From Candidatus Heritagella gallinarum (lineage in GTDB: Bacteria > Bacillota > Clostridia > Oscillospirales > Acutalibacteraceae), in assembly GCA_904394685.1 (NCBI GenBank), contig CAJFNK010000003.1, positions 1 to 54,248 of the forward strand: a stretch of 54,248 bases of DNA, read 5' to 3'. Shown piece by piece: positions 25,804 through 35,186 of this stretch; the stretch's first letter is position 1, and each line of letters opens with the position of its first letter. Under the pieces are notes generated by a model. That model did not search any database. It was not told the origin of the DNA and saw only the letters and a list, made by a program, of their open reading frames with translations. The position numbers and the translations under genes were made by a program.

Positions 25804-26531
25804 GGTTCGCCACATCCTTCCTTCATGGTTTCGGTTTGTTGAAGTCCAATTTTCTCCCGCAGAAGCCAAAGAATCCGCTCGGCCTGCTGCGTTTTGCTTT
25901 GGTCGTTTGTATGGACATACCCTTTCAGGCGGTTGGAGAGCTGATGGATTACCTTGGAAATATATTCTTTTTCTTCCGGCATATTCCCCGCCAGTCTGCC
26001 GATATAGGGATATAGTTCCTCTTTCATCAGTTGCCCGGCCTGCTGCGGGTCATAGGTCACCTGCATCACAGAATAGGGCTTTCCGTCGGCAACCGCACAC
26101 TTTTCCTGCTCAATGGCATATCCCTGCTCCCCCAACCACTTGCGAAGCTCCGGTGCGGTTGTCATGGGCTGAAGAATCAGGCGTTTTTCAGGGTCTTTCG
26201 TCCAAGGCGCTTCTGAGAGAATCTGTGCGATGAGTTCGCCGCCCATGCCGGCAATCACGATATCATCCGCATCTTTGGCGGATATTCCACACAGGCCATT
26301 GGAAAGAGAAAGCCGAACCTGCTTTTCTACCTGATACCGCACCACGTTTTCTTTGGCTGTTTGTAGCGGCCCTTCCCGCACATCAATGGCGATTGCACGG
26401 GAAATTTTCTGGTGCAAAAGAAGCCAGATTGGTAAATAGGCGTGGTCGGTTCCCACATCTGCCAAAGCACTCCCCTCCCGCACCATCTCTGCACACAGTT
26501 GAAGGCGGGGATCCAGTTGAAACATCCGCAT
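25800..26531 (-). CDS. trmK: tRNA (adenine(22)-N1)-methyltransferase
   Basis: S-adenosylmethionine-dependent enzyme that forms m1A22 in tRNA. The 243-residue protein contains the SAM motif ADVGTDHAYLP near residue 21 and the IAGMGGELI segment near 95, both typical of TrmK (YqfN). The ATG at 26531 follows AAAGGAG by 8 bases. A structured hairpin ending in U-runs lies about 36 bases before the start codon and may gate expression of this gene and those below it. It overlaps the Nif3-like gene by 4 bases. Confidence 0.94.
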   Translation of the reverse strand: MRMFQLDPRLQLCAEMVREGSALADVGTDHAYLPIWLLLHQKISRAIAIDVREGPLQTAKENVVRYQVEKQVRLSLSNGLCGISAKDADDIVIAGMGGELIAQILSEAPWTKDPEKRLILQPMTTAPELRKWLGEQGYAIEQEKCAVADGKPYSVMQVTYDPQQAGQLMKEELYPYIGRLAGNMPEEKEYISKVIHQLSNRLKGYVHTNDQSKTQQAERILWLLREKIGLQQTETMKEGCGEP

Positions 26532-26566
26532 AGCAGAACTCCTTTCGAAAAATACACAAAGAAAAA

Positions 26567-26649
26567 CCGCCCGATATGCAAAGTATGCCTGTTTCCTACT
26601 GCTCCATCAAGGAAGCACACGCCAACAAAGACACACTTGTATCGGGCGG
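26567..26649 (-). ncRNA. Structured hairpin between DUF1858 gene and trmK (attenuator or long terminator)
   Basis: On the minus strand CCGCCCGATA (26640-26649) pairs perfectly with TATCGGGCGG (26567-26576) over a distance of 63 bases. Inside, CAAGTGTG can pair with CATACTTTG with one bulge, and TTCC with GGAA closes a loop of about 14 bases. A U-run (TTTTTC) follows the basal stem at once. The whole is an approximately 83-nt rod with terminator features just before trmK. It is longer than an ordinary terminator. I do not recognise it as a known riboswitch. Confidence 0.5.
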
Positions 26650-26670
26650 AATCGCCTGAAAAGGCGAGAA

Positions 26671-26874
26671 TTACTTGCCTTCGATGTGCTGGTTCAGCTT
26701 GGCAACCAGTTCATCTACACTGACGCCATGTACCAGGCAGGCCTGCTCCAGCGTTTCGCCTCTTGCAGAGGGGCAGCCCAGGCAGTGCATCCCCATCTCC
26801 AGGAAGAACGGGGCAGTTGTGCGGTCGATATCCAGAATATCGCCGATAATGGTATCTTTTGTGATAGCAGCCAT
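26671..26874 (-). CDS. DUF1858 domain protein
   Basis: A 67-residue protein of the DUF1858 family (also described as hybrid-cluster-protein-associated redox disulfide domain). It begins AAITKDTIIGDILD and carries a CxxC pair in the segment MHCLGCPSARGETLEQAC, followed by a third cysteine; the CxxC is the likely redox or metal site. The ATG at 26874 follows GGAGG by about 9 bases, and a TATAAT lies near 26920-26925. No hybrid cluster protein gene is nearby. Function is unknown. Confidence 0.88.
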   Translation of the reverse strand: MAAITKDTIIGDILDIDRTTAPFFLEMGMHCLGCPSARGETLEQACLVHGVSVDELVAKLNQHIEGK

Positions 26875-26919
26875 TGAAGAATTCCTCCATTCTGTTATGA
26901 TCGGGTTCTTGTTGCTGTT

Positions 26920-26925
26920 ATTATA
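26920..26925 (-). promoter_or_regulatory. Candidate -10 box for the DUF1858 gene
   Basis: Perfect TATAAT on the minus strand about 45 bases before the DUF1858 start codon. No good -35 sequence is present at 16-18 bases. Confidence 0.4.
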
Positions 26926-26977
26926 CTTCCCAAACCCTTCCAGTTCATTCCATATAGAATAGCATCCAAAAGATTTG

Positions 26978-27013
26978 AGAAAAAAGCCCCTCTCACATTC
27001 CGTGAAAGGGGCT
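26978..27013 (-). terminator. Intrinsic terminator after ispH-rpsA
   Basis: On the minus strand AGCCCCTTTCAC pairs with GTGAGAGGGGCT (one mismatch-like G-U step), followed by TTTTTTC. It ends the rpiR-to-rpsA operon. Confidence 0.9.
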
Positions 27014-27027
27014 GATAACCAAAGTGA

Positions 27028-29022
27028 TTATTCCTCGGAAGCCTCTTCCTCAGAAACAGCTTCTGCTTCTTCTGCCTCAACAGCAGCACGGATGGACAGA
27101 GAAACACGCTTCTTCTCGAAGTCGATCTCGGTGATCTTTACCTTGACCACATCGCCGATCTTCAGGACATCCTGCGGCTTCTCAATGCGATGGTCAGCGA
27201 TCTGAGAGATGTGAATCAGGCCATCAATGCCGGGGATGATGCGAGCAAATGCGCCGAAGGTGGTCATGCCAACCACTGTCACATCGCACACGGTGCCCAC
27301 GGGATAGTCACGCTCCAGGATGTTCCAGGGGTTGTCCTCGGAACGCTTGTAGCCCAGAGAAATCTTGCCCTTCTCACGATCCAGAGCCTTGATGTAAACC
27401 TGAACGGTATCGCCCACGTTCACAACCTCGGAAGGATGCTTTACACGAGTCCAGGACAGCTCGGAAATATGGATCATGCCATCGATGCCGCCCAGATCCA
27501 CAAATGCGCCATAAGCGGTGAGGGACTTCACAACACCGGTGTACTCCTTGCCTTCTTCAGCGGTCTCCCAGAACTTGTCGGCCTGAGCCTTACGCAGGTC
27601 TTTCAGGACGGAACGGATGGAGCCCACTGCACGACGGCGGGAACGGTTGACCTCGATGATGCGGAACTGCACTTCCTTCTTCAGCAGCTCGTCCAGGCTA
27701 TCGCCACGAGCAGCAGTTGCCTGAGAAGCGGGGATGAACACACGGATACCATTGGTAACAGCGATCACGCCGCCCTTGATAACCTCGGTGACAACACCGG
27801 TGAGAACTTCCTGGCTCTCCTCAGCAGCAGCAACAGCTTCCCAGCCCTTGATGCTGTCGAAACGCTTTTTGGAAAGCATGATGGTGCCTTCCTGATCGTT
27901 GGTGCGCATGATCAGCAGATCCATCTCGTCGCCAATCTTCACAACGTCTTCCGGCTTGACATTGGGGTCAGCGGAAAGCTCGGAAGCGGGGACAAAACCA
28001 GCCTGCTTGCGGCCTACATCAACATACACCTCGTTCGGGGTGATACCGACAACAACACCGTGAACCTTCTCATCTGTATTTAAGCTTTTGAGAGATTCTT
28101 CAAGCATCTCTGCAAAATTAGATTCGGTAACCTCCGTAGAATTTTGAACAGCGCCTTCAATGATTTCTGTCATGGTAACAAGTACCTCCTTTATTATGCT
28201 TGCGGGCGTTGAAGCACCCGCAGTAATGCCAACCTTTGCGCCTGCCAGAGAATCCAAGATCTCTTTTGGCATGGCGTATAGTTCCACGGCGGTTTCTACC
28301 AGAATCGTCTGGCAGAAAGGAAGACACACTTCCCGCAGTTTTGCGGTATTGGAACTTTGCCTTCCGCCGATCACAATCATCAAATCGGATGCTTTGGCCA
28401 GCGCCACAGCTTCAGCCTGCCGCTGCGCCGTAGCATTACATATTGTACCAAAAACCGAAGCGTTTGTATATACCTTTTCGATGATTTCTAAACAATTTTC
28501 CCATTCTGAGCCGTTAAATGTCGTTTGTGATACCACACAAACTGGCAAATGTAACAATTCTGGATGAGATTCGTTGATAGTTTTTAGCTCTGCACGATTT
28601 TTAAAGACATAATAAAACCCGCTGCAATGCCCGATAATCCCTTCGACTTCCGGATGATGGCGGTCTCCCGCCACCAAAATCACCTGTCCTTTTTTCGATG
28701 CGTCCGAAACGATTTTGTGAATCTTTGCAACAAAAGGACAAGTGGCGTCGGCACATTCTACGCCGCACTGTGAAATTCGATCCATTACATCCTGGGCTAC
28801 GCCATGGGAACGCACCACCACGGTTCCCCCCTCTGGAACTTCTTCCGGTTCGGATGCAATCGTCACACCTTTTTCTGAAAGTTCTGCAACCAGCTGAGGA
28901 TTGTGGATAATCGGCCCCAAAGTATAAACCTTCTTGCCTTTTTGCAACAGGTCATATACCATTTCTACCGCCCGGTTCACGCCAAAACAGAAACCGGCGC
29001 TTTTTGCAACCTGTATACTCAA
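27028..29022 (-). CDS. ispH-rpsA: Fusion of HMBPP reductase (IspH) and ribosomal protein S1
   Basis: A 664-residue two-function protein. Residues 1-285 are IspH, the iron-sulfur enzyme that makes IPP and DMAPP in the last MEP step, with cluster cysteines Cys12 (GFCFGV), Cys95 (TCPFV) and Cys195 (ICNATA). Residues from about 317 carry four S1 RNA-binding domains, recognisable by [27 protein letters not shown] and CDVTVVGMT starts and the [16 protein letters not shown] endings. The tail is Glu-rich. The fusion is known in Clostridia. The start seems to be TTG at 29022, 5 bases after plsC, with AAAGGAG upstream inside plsC. Order cmk-plsC-ispH-rpsA is conserved. Confidence 0.95.
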   Translation of the reverse strand: MSIQVAKSAGFCFGVNRAVEMVYDLLQKGKKVYTLGPIIHNPQLVAELSEKGVTIASEPEEVPEGGTVVVRSHGVAQDVMDRISQCGVECADATCPFVAKIHKIVSDASKKGQVILVAGDRHHPEVEGIIGHCSGFYYVFKNRAELKTINESHPELLHLPVCVVSQTTFNGSEWENCLEIIEKVYTNASVFGTICNATAQRQAEAVALAKASDLMIVIGGRQSSNTAKLREVCLPFCQTILVETAVELYAMPKEILDSLAGAKVGITAGASTPASIIKEVLVTMTEIIEGAVQNSTEVTESNFAEMLEESLKSLNTDEKVHGVVVGITPNEVYVDVGRKQAGFVPASELSADPNVKPEDVVKIGDEMDLLIMRTNDQEGTIMLSKKRFDSIKGWEAVAAAEESQEVLTGVVTEVIKGGVIAVTNGIRVFIPASQATAARGDSLDELLKKEVQFRIIEVNRSRRRAVGSIRSVLKDLRKAQADKFWETAEEGKEYTGVVKSLTAYGAFVDLGGIDGMIHISELSWTRVKHPSEVVNVGDTVQVYIKALDREKGKISLGYKRSEDNPWNILERDYPVGTVCDVTVVGMTTFGAFARIIPGIDGLIHISQIADHRIEKPQDVLKIGDVVKVKITEIDFEKKRVSLSIRAAVEAEEAEAVSEEEASEE

Positions 29023-29027
29023 AACTC

Positions 29028-29669
29028 TCAGGACTCCTTTTCCGGTTTTTTCAAAGCCAGAATATCCCGCTCCCTCATTTCAGCAATACGGCTCATCACC
29101 AGCCGGGCCGCATTGCGATAGGAAGCTATATTGCCATCTTCAATTCCCAATTCTTCCGGCAGAATCAAATCGCCGCAGGATACGGCAATTTTCTGAAACG
29201 CAGATGGAACCTTTCCCTCAGGAGCCGTGATACACATGGGAAGGATGGGAGAATGAGTCTGGTGAGCCAGCATAACTGCCCCGGTTTTAGGCTTTAACAG
29301 TTGCCCGGTGCGGGAACGGGTTCCCTCGATAAAAATCCCGACCACACGCTCTTCTTCCAACAATTTACGGGCAGAAGCCATGGCATCCTGATCGCCCTGT
29401 CCACGATGGACCGGAAAAGCTCCGAGAGAGCGGATGACGCCTCCGAAAAATTTATTTTCAAACAGCTCGGCCTTTGCCATGTAATTGATCTGACGTTTAT
29501 GGACAGACGAAACAAAAATCGGATCTTTCATGGTAACGTGATTACAGCAAATCACAACCCGTCCTTCTGGCGGCATTTTTTCTGCTCCGCTCACCAGAAT
29601 GGGATTGCCAATACGAAAAAGCGGGGGTACGACCGCTTTTCCAAAACGATATAATGGTGCATGCTTCAT
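29028..29669 (-). CDS. plsC: 1-acyl-sn-glycerol-3-phosphate acyltransferase
   Basis: Membrane-associated acyltransferase that converts lysophosphatidic acid to phosphatidic acid. The 213 residues contain the catalytic HX4D motif within NHVTMKDP (near residue 43) and the substrate-binding EGTRSRTG segment near 115, as well as FPVHRG. GAGGG precedes the ATG at 29669. It lies between cmk and ispH-rpsA, a conserved set. A promoter sits in the 3' end of cmk, and a perfect 7-bp hairpin (TTGGCGT/ACGCCAA, 29686-29704) lies in the leader. Confidence 0.92.
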   Translation of the reverse strand: MKHAPLYRFGKAVVPPLFRIGNPILVSGAEKMPPEGRVVICCNHVTMKDPIFVSSVHKRQINYMAKAELFENKFFGGVIRSLGAFPVHRGQGDQDAMASARKLLEEERVVGIFIEGTRSRTGQLLKPKTGAVMLAHQTHSPILPMCITAPEGKVPSAFQKIAVSCGDLILPEELGIEDGNIASYRNAARLVMSRIAEMRERDILALKKPEKES

Positions 29670-29762
29670 ATAGTTCCCTCATTCCTTGGCGTCGAACACG
29701 CCAATGTGTTGTGAAAGACCGGCTGATATGCGTCTGATCTTCCATAAGCCAATACACCATAT

Positions 29763-29792
29763 ATTATATACTGTTTTATTGTTAAAAATCAA
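29763..29792 (-). promoter_or_regulatory. Internal promoter ahead of plsC
   Basis: On the minus strand TTGATT (29787-29792), an 18-base spacer and a perfect TATAAT (29763-29768). The -35 box is inside the last codons of cmk. It would let plsC and ispH-rpsA be made without the upstream genes. A 7-bp hairpin follows in the transcript at 29686-29704. Confidence 0.55.
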
Positions 29793-30465
29793 TCTTAATA
29801 TTTGGCAATTTTTTATGAACGATTTCAAGAATTCGCTGTACAGCGCCCTCCAGGTCACAATCGCTGGTATCCAGGATCACAGCGTCTTTCGCCGGAACCA
29901 GCGGTGCAATTTCACGGTGGGAATCCTGATAATCCCGCTGGCGGATATCTTCCAGAACTTCTTCATAAGCGACCGGCTGCCCCTTCTGCTCCAACTCCAA
30001 ACAGCGTCTGCGAGCTCTTTCTTCAGCAGAAGCTGTGAGGAAAATCTTCACCTGTGCATTGGGAAGCACCACCGTTCCAATGTCACGGCCATCCATCAAA
30101 ACATTATTTTTTTCGGCCAGAGAAAGTTGCAAATCGAACAGGAATTCCCGAACTGCCGGAATAGCGGAAACCGAAGAAGCTGCCATTGAAACCTGCGGCG
30201 TACGGATTTTTTCCGATACGTCCTCCCCATTCAGAAAAACATGCTGTCCATCCGGCCGGAAAGCCAGCTCCACCTGAATGTCACGCAGCGCAGCGGCTAC
30301 CTTTTCCTGCTCCTGCATAGAGATCTCATTTTGCAGCATATACAGCCCAACTGTGCGGTAAAGGGCTCCGGTATCTACATAAATAAAACCCAGCTTTCTG
30401 GAAGCAGCCTTTGCGGCACTGCTTTTTCCTGCGCCGGCCGGCCCGTCAATTGCAATTGCATACAT
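29782..30465 (-). CDS. cmk: Cytidylate kinase
   Basis: Phosphorylates CMP and dCMP with ATP. The 227 residues are the standard length. The P-loop is GPAGAGKSSAAK at residues 8-19, the YVDTGALYR motif is near 34, and the lid region RRCLELEQKG follows DGRDIGTVVLP, all characteristic of bacterial Cmk. AAAGGA precedes the ATG at 30465. It lies 68 bases after the flavoprotein gene, and the next gene is plsC, as in many Clostridia. Confidence 0.97.
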   Translation of the reverse strand: MYAIAIDGPAGAGKSSAAKAASRKLGFIYVDTGALYRTVGLYMLQNEISMQEQEKVAAALRDIQVELAFRPDGQHVFLNGEDVSEKIRTPQVSMAASSVSAIPAVREFLFDLQLSLAEKNNVLMDGRDIGTVVLPNAQVKIFLTASAEERARRRCLELEQKGQPVAYEEVLEDIRQRDYQDSHREIAPLVPAKDAVILDTSDCDLEGAVQRILEIVHKKLPNIKIDF

Positions 30466-30533
30466 GGTATGATCGTTCCTTTCGTCCTTTTGTTTCTATC
30501 ATTTCTATTGTTTGTATCTTGTATTTCTATGGT

Positions 30534-31790
30534 TTACGGGGTATCCATTCCAAGTGCGGCCAGACGTCCCGTTGCAAAGGCGATTTGCAGATTAAATCCC
30601 CCTGTATAGGCATCCACATCCAATACTTCACCTGCAAAATAAAGCCCGAGAACTTTTTTGGATTCCATGGTTTTGGGATTTACCTCTTTTACCGAAACGC
30701 CGCCAGAAGTGACAATGGCTTCTTCAATGGGACGGAAACCCTCTACCGTAAAGGAAAAGTCCCGAAGGAGCGAAGCAAAAGCGGTTCTCTGCACACGGGT
30801 AATCTGATTGCATTTCCAGTGCGGCGGAATTCCAGAACGCTCAATGATTACCGGGATCAACTTTCGGGGCAATAAAGCCCCCAAGGAATTGGAAAAATCC
30901 CGGTTCCGGTTTTCGATAAAATCCCGCTGCAGCCGTGCATCCAGCTGCTCAGGGCTGAGGGCTGGCTTTAAATTCAGGGAAATCCGGTATCTTCCCGGCT
31001 CCATTTCCCGCATATGAGCGCTGGCACTTAAAATCACCGGGCCGGACAGTCCAAAATGCGTAAACAGCAATTCCCCAAAGTCTTCATAAATTCTGCGCTT
31101 TTTCTTCTGGTCATACACTTCGATCCCGCAGTTTTTCAGCGCCAGCCCCTGCATGGCGGCACATTCTTCCTGCTCCTGCATCCGAAGCGCTACCAGTGAA
31201 GGGCGAAGCGGGGAAATCGTATGGCCTGCCTTTTGCGCCAGCCGGATTCCATCTCCATTGGAGCCGGTTCCTGGATAAGAAGAACCGCCACAGGCAATCA
31301 GGACTTTTGAGCTGTAATAGCAGTTTCCCTCTTTGGTTTCAACACCGTTTACCTTGCCGTCTTGCAGCAAAATTTTGGAAACTGCCTCTCCGGTTACAAG
31401 CTCTACACCATTACGCCGGACAAAGTAGACCAACGCCTCCACAATATCCGATGCTTTATCAGACTGCGGAAAAACCCGGTTCCCCCGCTCTACCTTGAGC
31501 GGCACACCCAGTCTCTCAAAAAATTCCATGGTATCCTGCGGAGAAAAAACAGAAAGGGCACTATATAAAAAACGTCCATTGGTAGGAACAGAAGCAATGA
31601 CTTCGCTGTTTTCACATTGGTTTGTCACATTACAGCGGCCTTTTCCGGTAATTGCCAGCTTTTTCCCCGGATGCTCTTTCTTTTCCAGCAGCAGCACCCG
31701 CTTCCCCTGCTCTGCTGCTGTTCCAGCAGCCATCATTCCGGCAGGGCCTGCCCCCACAACAATCACATCATATGAATTATGGTTCTTCAC
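30534..31790 (-). CDS. HI0933-family flavoprotein (NAD(P)/FAD-dependent oxidoreductase)
   Basis: A 418-residue FAD-binding protein of the HI0933/YhiN type with unknown substrate. The N-terminal dinucleotide-binding motif is [15 protein letters not shown], followed by [21 protein letters not shown], a family hallmark; the C-terminal motif [18 protein letters not shown] closes the FAD site. The GTG start at 31790 overlaps the rpiR stop by 4 bases. It is usually found upstream of cmk in Clostridia, so its job may relate to central metabolism, but this is inference. Confidence 0.9.
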   Translation of the reverse strand: MKNHNSYDVIVVGAGPAGMMAAGTAAEQGKRVLLLEKKEHPGKKLAITGKGRCNVTNQCENSEVIASVPTNGRFLYSALSVFSPQDTMEFFERLGVPLKVERGNRVFPQSDKASDIVEALVYFVRRNGVELVTGEAVSKILLQDGKVNGVETKEGNCYYSSKVLIACGGSSYPGTGSNGDGIRLAQKAGHTISPLRPSLVALRMQEQEECAAMQGLALKNCGIEVYDQKKKRRIYEDFGELLFTHFGLSGPVILSASAHMREMEPGRYRISLNLKPALSPEQLDARLQRDFIENRNRDFSNSLGALLPRKLIPVIIERSGIPPHWKCNQITRVQRTAFASLLRDFSFTVEGFRPIEEAIVTSGGVSVKEVNPKTMESKKVLGLYFAGEVLDVDAYTGGFNLQIAFATGRLAALGMDTP

Positions 31791-32662
31791 GATGTTTTAT
31801 CTTCCTCCACCTTTTCGTAAACACTGTATTGATCCCAGATTTCTTCCAAGCGCCGCAAGTTCTCGCCGACTGTTTCCTTCTTCTTTATGGCAATGGTAAC
31901 AATAAAGGCATTAATCAGGCTCAGGGGGGCCACCAGCGAATCCACAAAGGAAGCCATATCGCTCCGGGCCCGCAGCACATACTGCGCTGTTTCTGCCAGC
32001 GGAGAAAGCGGGCTGTCGGTAATTGCAATGACCCTTGCTTTGCGGTCGGAAGCAAAGTGGAGGGCTTTGACCACTTTTCTGGAATACCGGGGGAAGCTGA
32101 TTCCGATTACTGCATCGTTTTCCCCTACGTTGACCATCTGCTCAAAAATTTCGGCTTCACTGGCAGAGTTGACGAGCTGTACATTGTCAAAAATCAGGTT
32201 AAAATAATAAGACATAAATGTAGCCAGGGCGTGGGAGCTCCTGGCTCCAAGAATATACACTTTCTGTGCATCTACGATTGCATCTACCGCCCGATAAAAT
32301 TCCTCGTGGGAGGTTTCTTCCATGGTACGGCGGATGATATCGATATCCTGATTTAAAACCGCACTCAAAAGCTGCGAACTCTCCAGATTTTGTGCGGTAA
32401 TCTCCAGACGCTGGACACTGGTAAGGCGGCTGCGAATCATCTCCTGCATGGCCCGCTGCAACTCAGGGTACCCCGAATACCCGATTTCTGTTGCAAACCG
32501 AACCACTGTTGATTCACTGACCCCAACCGTTGCGCCCAGCTTGGAAGCAGTCATAAATGCGACCTTGTCATAGTGTTCCTCAATATATTTGGCAATTCTG
32601 CGCTGGCCCTTGGAAAACTCCGACATTTTGTCGTGAATTCTGGCAATCAGCTGGATATTCAT
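31787..32662 (-). CDS. MurR/RpiR family transcriptional regulator
   Basis: A 291-residue regulator with an N-terminal HTH_6 domain (about 1-77, recognition region [21 protein letters not shown]) and a C-terminal SIS sugar-phosphate-binding domain (about 125-255; [14 protein letters not shown] and [10 protein letters not shown]). Family members sense phosphosugars. No sugar operon is adjacent; it is the first gene of the operon through cmk to ispH-rpsA, so it may not control its neighbours. A good promoter lies at 32742-32770. Confidence 0.9.
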   Translation of the reverse strand: MNIQLIARIHDKMSEFSKGQRRIAKYIEEHYDKVAFMTASKLGATVGVSESTVVRFATEIGYSGYPELQRAMQEMIRSRLTSVQRLEITAQNLESSQLLSAVLNQDIDIIRRTMEETSHEEFYRAVDAIVDAQKVYILGARSSHALATFMSYYFNLIFDNVQLVNSASEAEIFEQMVNVGENDAVIGISFPRYSRKVVKALHFASDRKARVIAITDSPLSPLAETAQYVLRARSDMASFVDSLVAPLSLINAFIVTIAIKKKETVGENLRRLEEIWDQYSVYEKVEEDKTS

Positions 32663-32741
32663 GCCGTTTCATCCCCAATCTGCTTACTTGCTAAAAAATA
32701 TAAAATTCCTGAAAATGACTTAAAAAAGCCTCTTATAATCA

Positions 32742-32770
32742 ATCTTATCCTGTTATTGAGAAAAAATCAA
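32742..32770 (-). promoter_or_regulatory. Sigma-A-like promoter for the rpiR operon
   Basis: On the minus strand TTGATT (32765-32770), 17 bases and TAAGAT (32742-32747), about 80 bases before the rpiR start. Confidence 0.55.
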
Positions 32771-32845
32771 GTCTTGAATGATGATTTTGCTCCTTTTTTG
32801 CAGGAATCGAGAAGCCCGGCTTCATTTTTATGGGTTTTTGACATC

Positions 32846-32883
32846 AAAAAAGGGTTCTTCTTTTTCTCAGAAGAACCCTTTCG
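32846..32883 (-). terminator. Intrinsic terminator after the DUF5685-DnaJ-membrane protein operon
   Basis: On the minus strand AAAGGGTTCTTCT pairs with AGAAGAACCCTTT around a short A-rich loop, followed by TTTG. Confidence 0.85.
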
Positions 32884-32891
32884 GTTAACAA

Positions 32892-33425
32892 TTATCGCCT
32901 GCTTTGAAATGTTTTTGCAAGATAAGGATGCAGCCGTTTCCAGTACACCCATACCAGACCGGAAAGAGCGGAATCATAAACTACAAACACTACGTTGGCA
33001 ACCAAAAGCAACAATGCAGGAATAAGCAACCCAATCTCGGTGGGAACCTGCAAAATAAAGACAACTGCCAACGCATCCATAACAGCTGCTAAATTAAAGA
33101 CCAATACCTTTATCAGCCAGGAAACCGGTTTTGAACGAACTTTCTTTTCGATGGAAGCCTTTAAGGTAGGATAATACCCAAAAAACAACAGATACATCAA
33201 AAAAGCCTCTTTATCCGACATCAGAAAAAAGGAGAGGCATACAGAGATCCCATAAACCACCCAGCCCCATTTCACGCCAACCTCTATTACCACCGCCATC
33301 AGCATAACGCCTGCTATTGCCGGGAGTGCAATGGTTGCAGTGGGAAACAGATTGGTGAGAAACAGCAGAACGATTTCGAGTGCAGCAGCTGCACCACAAA
33401 AGGCGACTCGTATCGTTTTTGTCAC
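32892..33425 (-). CDS. Hypothetical multi-pass membrane protein in DUF5685/DnaJ operon
   Basis: A 177-residue protein with about five or six hydrophobic segments and a short basic C-terminus (YLAKTFQSRR). The pattern of small helices with alanine-rich starts (IRVAFCGAAAALEIVLLFLT) recalls S-components of ECF transporters, but no vitamin-specific motif is visible and no ECF module genes are nearby. The start is a GTG at 33425 with GGAGGGAC upstream, 16 bases after the DnaJ-like gene. It is the last gene of a three-gene operon. I cannot name its function. Confidence 0.75.
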   Translation of the reverse strand: MTKTIRVAFCGAAAALEIVLLFLTNLFPTATIALPAIAGVMLMAVVIEVGVKWGWVVYGISVCLSFFLMSDKEAFLMYLLFFGYYPTLKASIEKKVRSKPVSWLIKVLVFNLAAVMDALAVVFILQVPTEIGLLIPALLLLVANVVFVVYDSALSGLVWVYWKRLHPYLAKTFQSRR

Positions 33426-33441
33426 AATACAGTCCCTCCCG

Positions 33442-34113
33442 TCAGCAGCAGGAAATCAGATCGCCGCCCATACATTCGCAGCAGCAGTCTGCACAAATCA
33501 AAGAGGAACAAACATCGCAGGAATTACAGCCGCCAGCTCCCTGCATATTGGGGTTATAACCGCCGTAGCGTCCGTTACGCTGATTCAAAATCTGATTCAT
33601 AGCAGCCCGGTATTCGGGATTGGTGGGGTCCATCTGGCAGGCACGGGAGAAGTGGTTGGAGGCTTCTTCCAGCCATCCACGCTTATACAGGACAGAACCC
33701 TTTAGGAAATACCACTCTGCATTTCGTCCATCCATAGGAACGCCGTTAAGAATCTGCTCTGCATCGGCAAACCGGCCAGTCATAATAAGGTTTCGCACAT
33801 CGCTGAAACTGGAATTTGCACGGTAACCGCCATACCCATATCCCGGATAGCCGCCCGGCTGTTGGTATCCACCCGGCTGCTGATAGCCGCCGGCAGCACC
33901 AGGGTTTCCGGCATTGCCGCCATTCCTGCGCTGCGACACAATGGTGTCATAGGCCTCGTTGATTTCTTTCATCTTCTCGGTGGCGAAATCTGCCAGAGGG
34001 GTGTTGGCGTAATTATCGGGATGATATTTTTTCGCCAGTTCACGATATGCTGCTTTGATTTCCTCGTCCGTTGCGGAGGGGGACACTCCTAAAACCTTGT
34101 ATGGATCAGACAT
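33442..34113 (-). CDS. DnaJ-domain protein with Gly-rich linker and Cys-rich tail
   Basis: A 223-residue J-domain protein, not the housekeeping DnaJ. Residues 1-65 are a J domain with the essential HPD ([10 protein letters not shown]), so it should stimulate a DnaK. Next comes a linker of repeated QQPGGY units and a GYGGYR stretch, then a TPR-like helical pair ([20 protein letters not shown]), and a terminal segment packed with about nine cysteines ([19 protein letters not shown]) that could bind zinc. I place the start at the ATG at 34113 (MSDPYKVLG), which overlaps the DUF5685 stop by 8 bases. Confidence 0.85.
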   Translation of the reverse strand: MSDPYKVLGVSPSATDEEIKAAYRELAKKYHPDNYANTPLADFATEKMKEINEAYDTIVSQRRNGGNAGNPGAAGGYQQPGGYQQPGGYPGYGYGGYRANSSFSDVRNLIMTGRFADAEQILNGVPMDGRNAEWYFLKGSVLYKRGWLEEASNHFSRACQMDPTNPEYRAAMNQILNQRNGRYGGYNPNMQGAGGCNSCDVCSSLICADCCCECMGGDLISCC

Positions 34114-35002
34114 GCTTCTTCTCCTTTGCGTGCAAAAATAAAATTTCACGCTGCATCTCCGGCAGCCCTTTTTCGATCACATTTTCAATAATCGGTCCAA
34201 ATCTCTGCCATTCCAAAAGATTCAGCGGTGCAATAATGCGTGATACCGTCATATTCAGAACACTGTTACAGGCTTCTTCGGCCTTACGTCGGGTTTCGCC
34301 TTCCAGCTCGGTGTTGGCTTCAAGCCCCAGAGCGCCAATAAAGGGGTTAAACTCTTTCTCTTTGATATCGCTGGGCAAATCATCCGCAGCATCCATCAAA
34401 TAGACCCAGCGCCCCAGAAAATAGCCGAACTGTTCCAGAATCACAGAAAGGCGTTCATCCCCTCTGCTCCAGTTTTTCAGCACTTCTGCCAACAGCTTTG
34501 CAGTGGGGTCGGCACAGGCATCCAGTGAACCGGGCGTATTCTTCTCGGCACTCTGCTGTGCTGCCAGATATCGTTTGACAGACTCTGCCATTTCGGGATA
34601 TGCTTTTGCGGCCTTACGATAGGAACGTCTGCCCAACAATCGAAGGAACCCCGCTTTACACTTTCCAAAAAAGCCGCTGTCCTGCCAATCATCCAGCAAC
34701 TTGGCATCTGTCAGCAAAATCGAAACAGCGCCCGCATACCGGAACGCCTCCTGTCCGCCGGAACAGAATACACAGGATTTTAATGGATTGACCACACACC
34801 GCCCTTTCGCAAAAGACGGGCATTCCTCCGACAGTCCCATCAACACCATCGCCAAAAACGTACAATCATAGCTCAGCGCCAACCGGGAGATCCTGCCATA
34901 GGTTAGCCCCATCTGCTTACAGAGTGTGCAATAAATTCCTCGGTACTGTTCATATTCACGAACCAGGAGTTCTGATTTATGTGGACGGATATAGCCAAAC
35001 AC
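34106..35002 (-). CDS. DUF5685 family protein
   Basis: A 298-residue, mostly alpha-helical protein of a clostridial family without known function. I place the start at the GTG at 35002 ([11 protein letters not shown] follows), with AGGGGTG 6 bases upstream; the ATG 30 bases earlier has nothing. Two CxxC pairs stand out: Cys25/Cys28 (IYCTLC) and Cys77/Cys80 (SCVFC). Two Asp-rich motifs also do: [10 protein letters not shown] at 99-108 and DAADDLPSD at 204-212. Two such motifs about 100 residues apart in a helical protein recall class I isoprenoid synthases; this is a hypothesis only. It is coupled to the DnaJ-like gene by an 8-base overlap. Confidence 0.8.
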   Translation of the reverse strand: MFGYIRPHKSELLVREYEQYRGIYCTLCKQMGLTYGRISRLALSYDCTFLAMVLMGLSEECPSFAKGRCVVNPLKSCVFCSGGQEAFRYAGAVSILLTDAKLLDDWQDSGFFGKCKAGFLRLLGRRSYRKAAKAYPEMAESVKRYLAAQQSAEKNTPGSLDACADPTAKLLAEVLKNWSRGDERLSVILEQFGYFLGRWVYLMDAADDLPSDIKEKEFNPFIGALGLEANTELEGETRRKAEEACNSVLNMTVSRIIAPLNLLEWQRFGPIIENVIEKGLPEMQREILFLHAKEKKHV

Positions 35003-35145
35003 CTGATTCACCCCTATTAACCGTAACCGCATTTCACCTGTCCAAGTGACATTATTGTACTATATGAATCCGGCAAAGGGAGTGAATAGATTGTAAATTT
35101 TTCTTTTAACCTTTGGAAAGATCGTGCTTTTGTGATAATCATGCA

Positions 35146-35184
35146 CAAAACCTGCCGTTTTCCAAACGAAAGCGGCAGGTTTTT
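35146..35184 (-). terminator. Intrinsic terminator after the GT2-like gene
   Basis: On the minus strand ACCTGCCG and CGGCAGGT form an 8-bp GC-rich stem with a 15-base loop, followed by TTTTG. Confidence 0.85.
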
Positions 35185-35186
35185 AC

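Noticed and set aside
26567-26649. Signal recognition particle RNA
   Set aside because: The hairpin before trmK has GGAGCAG and GGAA elements but lacks the conserved AGGUCCGGAAGG-type loop of domain IV.
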